This document shows positions 57,236 to 64,000 of a stretch of 64,000 nucleotides of DNA, piece by piece (the stretch's first letter is position 1; every line of letters starts with the position of its first letter). This DNA comes from Gigaspora rosea. Taxonomy: Eukaryota > Glomeromycota > Glomeromycetes > Diversisporales > Gigasporaceae. The translations under genes and the position numbers were made by a program. The notes beneath the pieces are model-generated. The model worked only from the letters and a program-made list of their open reading frames with translations, did not search any database and was not told where the DNA came from. Location: assembly GCA_003550325.1 (NCBI GenBank), contig QKWP01001989.1:24876-88875 (forward strand), written 5' to 3'.

Positions 57236-58400
57236 TTCAAAACTTCAAACTATAGCACAATCTTATGCTATACTCTCAAACTTTTTCTTCTATACTGATG
57301 GCTCTGTTGTTAACATTTCTGATCCAAGATGCACTATGGGAATCACATGGATCCAGGTTTTTGATAACCAGATCTCTCATTCCTTTTCTGCACAAATTCA
57401 AAATTGGCCATTATCATACAAAGCAGAATTATTTCTATATTACCAGCAATTAGCACATGTCCTTAAAATAGTAATATACATATATATACTGACTCCTTAT
57501 CCATTATTTCAAAATACAATACTCTAATCTCACAAACACAAAACTACAACAAACTATATTCTTACAACTACTGGCCTATTTGGCACACTCTTCTTAATCT
57601 TATTATATCACTCTCTCTAAACATCATATTCCTATTTTAGAATTTCAACTTCACAATATATACAACCCTTCCTTTTGCCTTACCTACAAAAAATACAACA
57701 TAGAACAACCTACATGTCGTGCTATCAAAAATATTTGCAATACACATACAATTGCTATGTGGTCCTCTCAACATAGAATTCAACAAATCATTCCTATAGC
57801 CAACAAATAGATTGGAATGCAACCTGGCTATACCTCAACTACAATCAAAAACGCACCTACAACTATACTAATTTCCAGCTCAGCTCTCAAAAATCCTTTC
57901 GCATTAAATGCATGTTACACATGCTTCCTACCCTTTTACATTTTCTTTCTATTAATTCTGCAAATATACATCCTACCTGCATTACATGCAACCAAACTGA
58001 TCAAGGATTCCATTGGCTATTTTGCCCAAACTCAACCAGTATCTCAAATGTTATCCAAAACATAATTACACAATACTCCTTTTCAGATCTACCAGACTTA
58101 TCCTTCAATGAATTACAACAGCTACGCAATAATCTTTTAACTCACTATTGCCTTTCACCTACACAATCTACACTATTCAATACTACAACTTTTTACACTA
58201 CCAAAATCACTTATCAATATTATATCCCAATATAATTCTTATAAAAATGCAGCTAATATTACTATTAAGCTTCTTCTACTACTTTTACAAAGGATTCACA
58301 GAAACCATACTGCACGAATTTAGCACATTGGAAATCTATACAAGCTCTACCCCAACCCAATACTATATCTACCAAACCTTTATATACTCTGCGTTATAAC
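57000..58400 (+). pseudogene. LINE ORF2, last part: RNase H and zinc finger
   Basis: After the CACTA right end and its CTA duplication the frame resumes as NSNRIQNTCTLDISATLSTK. RNase H follows: FFYTDGSV (first Asp, about 57290), SYKAELFLY (Glu, about 57420) and, in a shifted frame, YTDSLSII (second Asp, about 57487). Near the end, PTCITCNQTDQGFHWLFCPN (57972-58031) is the CCHC finger usual at LINE C-termini. Stops and several frameshifts are present. The first 236 bp are also present upstream of the N (56640-56875) as an assembly duplicate. Confidence 0.75.
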
Positions 58401-58871
58401 AGAACTCTATATACTTATAGCTGCATCTGTGGCTTACCAGACCAACAACATGAAAACAACAATAGTACATGCCCACCTTTGGGCTTAGCACTTAGAAAAA
58501 TAGAAATCTGGTCACACAACTGGATTAAATATAGTTCTCTAACTAACTCTATTCTCTATATTCAAATCTAGGTGAGTTTTAACCACTCTAGTAGGTTTAG
58601 GTTGCAGATAAATTAGATAGAAATTAAACAACTCTATTTATAGTCTGAGTCTTAATTCTTGTATAATTAATAATTGTAATCTGAGAAACCCCATAAGGAA
58701 TCTTACACATTTTATTAATGAAGATAAAGGCAAAACCTCATCTTAATACCAAAAAAAAAAAAAACTATTGCTATTAGTGAAGATATTAATACTATTACAG
58801 TATTGGTACATAGATAATTATATATCGATTCTTATTATAATCTAAACAATAAAAAAAACTATATAGTTAAC

Positions 58872-59151
58872 TAGTATTGTATGTTTTGTCTGTCCAAAGC
58901 CTTTTTTGGCTTGTCTATATCCAAAATTGTTCAAATATTCAAGATTTTCCAAAGTTTGTTCAGGCTTTAATAATTAATAAATTTATCTAAAAAATATATA
59001 ACTATATATTTTTTTAGGTACTGAACATATTTCAGTTAAAATTAAAATAGGTTATCTTAATAAAATTTTAAGTAATTTTACTTTATTTAATTGTTCAAAA
59101 TTGACCAGAATTGTCCAAATCATTGTCCAAAGCTGTCCCATGACAACACTA
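58872..59151 (-). mobile_element. 280-bp hAT-type MITE, copy B (inverse of copy A)
   Basis: Perfect 8-bp duplication TAGTTAAC (58864-58871, 59152-59159). Ends TAGTATTGTATG on the left and CATGACAACACTA on the right; the inner sequence is the reverse complement of 8218-8497 and exactly the same length. It lies 107 bp after the LINE poly-A tail. Confidence 0.88.
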
Positions 59152-59159
59152 TAGTTAAC

Positions 59160-59907
59160 TATCTATTATAATTCTCTAGTTGAAATATTTCTATATAGTA
59201 TACATAATAATAATTAAATAAACTTATGTACTTGATACCTTAACCTTCACTGAATCATAACCTCTTTAGTTTTACTTTTTTTTACCTTTGTTTTATATAC
59301 AAATTTAGTTATTCTTGGTTGTTTTATACTTTAAACAGTCTTTAAACTAAATATATTTTAAACAGAACTTTATAGCGTGGGATTAACTGGATTAAAAAAA
59401 TATATTATAATGCAGCTCAAATACTTCAAGTTTGCTTTGAAGACTTTTTGTCTTTCATAGCAGATTAAGTTATGCGAGCTTCCTAAAAACGTATTGTAAA
59501 ACAATATAAAAAAGCTTTTATCAATTGTGTAACTGATCTACAAATGATGGATGGCCCCCCTGTTAAAGGTAACAGGTAACTATTGGGTAATCTCGTGATG
59601 TGCTTGGCCTTAGACAGTCTTGTGTAATTATCCTTTTACATTATCACCATTTTTTATTATGCAGATTGTCTTTCATTTATATCATAATTAAAAAATATCG
59701 GCCATGTAAATTTACATGAATTAATACAAACTCATTTTTCAAAAAATTTGCAAAATGGGCCCTTTTAATATGAAACATATCAAATTTTTACTTCTGAAAC
59801 CGCCCTTTATTTTCTAAGTAAAGTTATTCTTTGCAAAATTTTGTATATAGATGGCTTATATATCATATACATACCATACATATTACACATGCTATACACA
59901 CTATACA
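59160..59907. other. AT-rich spacer, no gene seen
   Basis: Nothing recognised except a run of CATATACATACC/ATACACA words at its right end (59865-59905). Confidence 0.45.
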
Positions 59908-59915
59908 ACTATATG

Positions 59916-60593
59916 CAGTGTTTAAAATTCAAATTCAAAATTATGTTCTCAAATGAACTAAATTTAGAGTATTAATGTTCTCAAAAACTTTTTAATGTTC
60001 TCATTATATAGAATTTTATTTTTTAAATATGCATATATTTTTATTGTATAAACCTATTTTGAACTTTTAAGTAAAGTTATAGACCAAGACTTTTTGATTT
60101 TAATAGTACTTAGAACATTTAAATTGGTTGAATTAATCATGTGATATACTTATATATTCCACGGTCCCTAATGTTCTCCCATGAACATTTCTGATAATAT
60201 TTTTATGATGATGTAATACCGTGAAGATATCAAAAATTTTTACACGGTATGACATCATCATTAAAAATTTTAATCAGAAACGTTACGGGCATAGGAACCG
60301 TGAAATATATCAGATATTACACGTGCGCCATGAACATCATGTGTTACCACGGCTTCGTCGTGCTAGCTCATGATATTCACAACAGCCCGTGTAATATCTT
60401 TTACTTAACTTTTTGCAACTATAAATAATTTTCTTCAAACATGTAAAAAAAAAACTAATACTAATAATATTTTGAGAACATTTTATCAGTACAAAATGTT
60501 CTCAAATAAGAGAACATTATTTTAAATATTAATGTTCTTAAAAAAAATTTAGTGTTCTCATGAGAACATGAGAACATCAAATTTTAAACACTG
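59916..60593. mobile_element. 678-bp hAT-type MITE with nested inverted repeat
   Basis: TIR CAGTGTTTAAAATT at both ends; flanking octamers ACTATATG and ACTATACG match at 7 of 8 (one transition). Subterminal ATGTTCTC/GAGAACAT words occur many times at both ends. Inside, 60141-60313 has its own inverted ends (ATATATTCCACGGTCCCTA and ATATATTTCACGGTTCCTA), so a second small element is probably nested. Non-coding. Confidence 0.78.
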
Positions 60594-60597
60594 ACTA

Positions 60598-60650
60598 TAC
60601 GTACTGTATGTACTGTACGTACTGTATGTACTGTACGTACTGTACGCTAA
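60598..60650. repeat. TACTGTAYG microsatellite
   Basis: Five to six tandem copies of a nonamer GTACTGTAC/GTACTGTAT directly after the MITE. Confidence 0.8.
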
Positions 60651-61743
60651 AAAAAGTCAAATATCATATAAATGGCACATCACTATGTCTGATATGTGGA
60701 GGAGGGTCGTTTATACGGCAGTTTACGGTAGTATTTTTACTATGTTGAATTATAAATCGGAAAAATTAAATAAGATTCTCTGATTTTAATTATGAAATCC
60801 TCATTTAAAAAAAAATCCTACCTATTTTAAAATGCGCCATTTTTTTGTTAATTTTGAAACCCATTATTTTTAAATGAATCATTGGCTCTTATTTGAATAA
60901 TTAGATTTCGATAAAGTAAAATCATATTAAATGGAATTCAATCAAATACATCATAATATTTTAAAAGAATATTTCAGAATTAATTCTCAAGAATATATTC
61001 AGTTAAAAGGATGAAATATTTTTTAAAGCTATTAAAAAACTTATTTATTTTAAATCAAGTTATAAATGTTTTTATTTATATAATCACTTTTATTATTGAT
61101 TATGCTTTCAACTACATGTTTTTAATGAAATGTAAGTCCTCAGGTTCGTTCCTTTAATTCATAGAAAATTTCGATTTTTAAAATTCTATAAATGATTATT
61201 TTGTTAAAGTGCATTAACTTTAACAAATGAAACATATCTTGAGGAAAACCCTACTAGGGAATATATTTAAAGTAATCAATAAATTTAATAGTTATTTATA
61301 AAATGTGAAATATCTTTAGATAAAGAATGATTGAAATTTTTTTGCATTCATACAATAAAAATATTAGTAATGATAATATTTAATAGGTTGCACTTATGTC
61401 CAGCAAAATCGGGCCACCCCGGATCGAGTGACCATCAGACAGTCACAAATTAATATATGAGCCAATTTAGGAACTCATAATACTTATTAATAATATCAAA
61501 TAACCTCACACGATAAGAATTATCAAAAATATAAACAGCCCAATTCCACTTCAAAATACAAACCAATTCACACCAAATCAAACTATCTTTTCCAAACTCT
61601 TCAAACCCTCAATCTCTTAGCCATAGGTAAAAAAAAAAAATGTAACGGTTAGTTTTTGTAGAAAAAAAAATTACATATATGGTATAAAAAGAAATCAATA
61701 ATTGCCAAGAATTTCTATAAATCCACTTTTCTGCTAACGAGTT
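60651..61743. other. AT-rich intergenic region downstream of the kinase gene
   Basis: No gene. A GC-richer island at 61396-61455 (TCGGGCCACCCCGGATCGAG) stands out but matches nothing I recognise. Confidence 0.45.
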
Positions 61744-62860
61744 TCATTTTGCCAATCTTAATGTAATCTCGTGCGTATTTATGAGCTTTGAAGTGTAATA
61801 GCTGTCAGGATGCTTTTGCTTTTGTTCATCTACTAATTTGCTTACGAACTCGTCGGCCTCCAAGAATTGCCTTTTGACTTCACTATCATCCTGATTAAGT
61901 TCGTCAAGCCAATGAATAATATTACCGCTAATAAAAGCTGCGGAAGGACGCTTGTCCGGACTTTTATCCATACAGCGTTTAGCTAATTTTATATAGTAAT
62001 CGGGTGTTCCAGGAGCACATTCAGGACGACGCAATCCGTGACAAATCTTTACCGCGAGACTAGTACCAAATGATTCACCATCAAAAGCTCTTTGCCCGGT
62101 TGATACTTCTGTCATGATGACTCCAAAGCTATAAATATCGGCGGCTTGTGTAAATGGTCCTCCTTGTAAAACTTCTGGTGCAACATAAGGTATAACACCC
62201 ATAATACATGTATTATTTTCTATATTCACAGTTGATGTAAGCCCTAAGTCTGTGATATAAGCACTTTTTAGATAATCTTGTAATATATTTCCACTATGTA
62301 AATCACGGTGAATTAATTCATGTGAATGAATTGATTCAAGATCAGAAGCGATACAATGTAGTAAATTTAATTTATCTTTCCATTTTAATTGTGATACTTT
62401 ACGAAGATTATTGCGTAAAGATCCTTTTTTTGCGTATCTTAAAACAATGATATATTCCCCAGATTCAGGATGTTGTGATATTCCATGACATTGTAAGAAT
62501 GAAGGATTTTCATATCCAATTTCACAATACAGTTTTAACTAAAATTTTAATTATTAACAATTAATACAAGATTAATACAAGATTTAAATAAAGTATCAGT
62601 GATTACCTCCTCAGCGAATTCTTGAGTTTGACTATTCGAATTTTTGATTATTTTAAGAGCAAGACTAAATGAATATTGCTCTCCTTTTCTATTCAATATC
62701 CAATTAGATTTGTATACTGTCGCAAATCCACCTTGTCCTATCTCTTCAATATTTCTAAATTCGCTATAGGGAATCCATGATAATCGATATCTTTCGTCAT
62801 TTAATATTTGTTTTATATCATCATTGATATGGAAGTTCTCATATGATGATTTAATCACTT
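61744..62860 (-). CDS. TKL-type protein kinase, two exons visible
   Basis: Exon 62860-62607 and exon 62538-61744 are joined by a 68-bp intron (62606-62539, GTAATC to TTTTAG) in phase 0, giving some 348 codons. Kinase motifs are complete: Gly loop IGQGGFATVYK, Lys in LALKIIKN, catalytic loop HRDLHSGN, DLG in place of DFG (ITDLGL), APE in VAPEVLQG, DIYSFGVIM and a final Arg in KSPDKRPS. Trp and Leu-rich HWLDELNQ follow and the protein ends HEITLRLAK. DLG and this layout are typical of the expanded TKL kinases of these fungi. The 5' exon begins after an acceptor TTTTTTTATAG and has no ATG in its frame, so the true start lies upstream, perhaps in the Sel1 frame. No in-frame stops: probably functional. 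Confidence 0.85.
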
Positions 62861-62978
62861 CTATAAAAAAAGATTTTATAAAAATATTGAGAGAATTGCA
62901 ATTTAAGGATATAAAAAACAGTAAACCTCATAATAATATTAAAGATACCTGAAAATAAATCCGGGTTCCTATTTCATA

Positions 62979-63464
62979 TTATAATACTATTAATAGTTTA
63001 AAAAGAAAAACGAAAGTTAAAAAAAAATTTACGCATACTTTCGATACCAATGATTTGCTCGTTGTAAATCTATGTGTTCCAATTCCATTTCGATAACAGT
63101 CTCCGACTTTAAATGCACCGCTAAGATGTCCCATTTTTGCTGATTTCATGAAATATTCTAATGCCTTTTTTTCGTCTTTTTTAGTTCCAATTCCTTTTAA
63201 ATAACAAAAAGCGATATTATGTGCTCCTTTAGCATTACGCTTCTCAGTTAATAATTTCATATAACATTCGAGTGCTTTGTCATAATTTTCTTCAACTCCA
63301 ATTCCCTTTTGATAACAACGACCAAGATGAAATATTCCGTCAGCATCATCCTTTTCAGCTGATTTTTGATAATATTCAAAAGCTTTACATTCATCTTTCT
63401 TGATGTCGATACCATTCTCATATTTCCATCCTAGCTCGTAAAGTTCTTTCCCAGTTTGACTCAT
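62979..63464 (-). CDS. Sel1-repeat protein or N-terminal part of the kinase gene
   Basis: ATG at 63464, MSQTGKELYELGWKYENGID. Three to four Sel1-like (SLR) repeats of about 36 residues: AFEYYQKSAEKDDADGIFHL with GRCYQKGIGVE, ALECYMKLLTEKRNAKGAHN with AFCYLKGIGTK, and ALEYFMKSAKMGHLSGAFKV with GDCYRNGIGT. Sel1 repeats form an alpha-solenoid for protein binding. The last repeat breaks off; TCGAAA followed by GTATGC at 63038 looks like a donor, so the last residues before the stop at 62979 may be intron. Splicing this donor to the acceptor at 62861 puts the kinase exon out of frame by the phase I count, so either another splice site is used or these are separate or damaged genes. Confidence 0.7.
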   Translation of the reverse strand: MSQTGKELYELGWKYENGIDIKKDECKAFEYYQKSAEKDDADGIFHLGRCYQKGIGVEENYDKALECYMKLLTEKRNAKGAHNIAFCYLKGIGTKKDEKKALEYFMKSAKMGHLSGAFKVGDCYRNGIGTHRFTTSKSLVSKVCVNFFLTFVFLFKLLIVL

Positions 63465-63834
63465 GTTTACGTATAAATCAAAAAAAGAAATTCATCATTA
63501 AATACTGTAACATTTATACTAGATTTGCTTGTGAAACCTGATGACTATATAAAATTTGTAGTTTCATGCCAGGAACGTAGTACGAAGTACGAAGGTGCTA
63601 TTATATGTATTAAGTATCGTATGATACGATATGATTATCAGCTGATCGATGGTACGTACGTACACGTACATACGACTACGGTTGACTACGGCCATAAACG
63701 TTACACAAATGGTAATTAATTTTTAAGGGTACTGGTGTTACGGAAAATTCGAGCAAATTCTCCAGTGTCATTTTAATTTTTCTTGTGTATGTTCGAATAA
63801 TTGTATGGTTTTTCCTTTTTGCTTAGTAGATTTG
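63465..63834. other. Upstream region of the Sel1 gene
   Basis: Contains CCAGGAACGTAGTACGAAG (63571), resembling the left end of the repeat at 34623, and a palindromic GTACGTACGTACACGTACATACG-type run at 63651-63672 that could be a small repeat. No certain promoter element. Confidence 0.35.
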
Positions 63835-63975
63835 AAGGTTTCAAACCATCGATTTTGGTCTCAAACCCACCGTAGTGGTTTGAAACTAACCAGAGTGGTC
63901 CGAAACCAGCCAGAGTGGTCTAAAACCACTGATGTTGGCCCGAAACCTAAGATGTTTGGTTTCGAACTCATAGAT
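63835..63975. repeat. Degenerate ~26-bp tandem repeat
   Basis: About five units of the type CAGAGTGGTCCGAAACCAGC / GTAGTGGTTTGAAACTAACC / GATGTTGGCCCGAAACC, each with a GTGGT-(C/T)(C/T)GAAACCA core. Confidence 0.65.
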
Positions 63976-64000
63976 TTTAAAAGTTATAAATACAACCGTT

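Larger units (their letters stand above)
40341..58764 (+). mobile_element. Full-length LINE, split by a CACTA transposon
   Basis: The LINE starts close to 40341, where the RING-tailed gene is cut, and ends in A14 at 58751-58764. It has ORF1 (40350-42480) and ORF2 (from 42497) with APE endonuclease, reverse transcriptase, RNase H and a C-terminal zinc finger. The order and the RNase H suggest the I/Tad-like group (inference). The CACTA element at 46786-56639 interrupts ORF2, and removing it with one CTA copy rejoins the frame. No target duplication around the LINE was found. Confidence 0.85.

Overview
The window looks like a stretch of a large, repeat-laden, AT-rich genome of an arbuscular mycorrhizal fungus (Glomeromycotina; a Gigaspora-like genome is my guess, from memory of protein families and not from any search). 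The reasons are: a TKL-type protein kinase next to Sel1 repeats, short spliced introns, an ML-domain secreted protein and a V8/trypsin-like secreted protease remnant, a RING-tailed repeated protein of the kind seen in these fungi, and an overwhelming load of fungal LTR, LINE, CACTA and hAT-type elements. Almost nothing is an intact host gene. The only good candidates are the kinase gene (61744-62860, minus) and the adjacent Sel1-repeat frame (62979-63464, minus).

Layout. 1-9.4 kb: no host gene; a fragment of a repeated ORF, a 767-bp hAT-type MITE with perfect 8-bp target duplication, several inverted-repeat elements, telomere-like repeats and A-rich low complexity, then an old SINE-like copy split by a 280-bp MITE. 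9.4-16.6 kb: a 7.2-kb minus-strand LTR retrotransposon with equal 578-bp LTRs, PBS, PPT, decayed Gag and protease, but a long Cys-rich coding region where reverse transcriptase and integrase would be expected; a 515-bp SINE-like insertion with an 18-bp target duplication sits inside it. It is itself inserted at the left edge of a second, plus-strand Ty3/gypsy-type element (about 16.6-25.7 kb; gag, RT-RNase H, integrase, a 3' accessory ORF, PPT, LTR), which is broken up by at least four MITEs. 25.7-38.5 kb: MITEs, inverted and tandem repeats, and two decayed secreted-protein genes (serine protease at 31.1-32.0 kb, ML-domain protein at 35.5-35.8 kb).

38.8-58.8 kb is a nested stack. A truncated RING-tailed gene (minus) abuts a full LINE (ORF1, then APE endonuclease, RT, RNase H and zinc finger, ending in poly-A). 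The LINE is interrupted by a 9.85-kb CACTA transposon with a 15-bp CACTA terminal repeat and a CTA target duplication. The CACTA element carries a transposase on the plus strand and a second, divergent, coiled-coil Lys/Glu-repeat gene on the minus strand. Inside it lie a solo LTR and a foldback element, which in turn contains a further MITE. A single N at 56876 lies between two near-identical 359-bp copies that span the CACTA right end, so the assembly is almost certainly mis-joined there. 58.8-64 kb: two more hAT-type MITEs, a microsatellite, then the kinase and Sel1 genes and a terminal tandem repeat.

Two themes cut across the window. First, small non-autonomous elements with 8-bp target duplications are very common (eight perfect cases, one with seven of eight matches). 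Second, the in-frame stops in the decayed frames fall mostly at codons one C-to-T or G-to-A change away from Gln, Trp or Arg codons, a signature of transition-driven decay.
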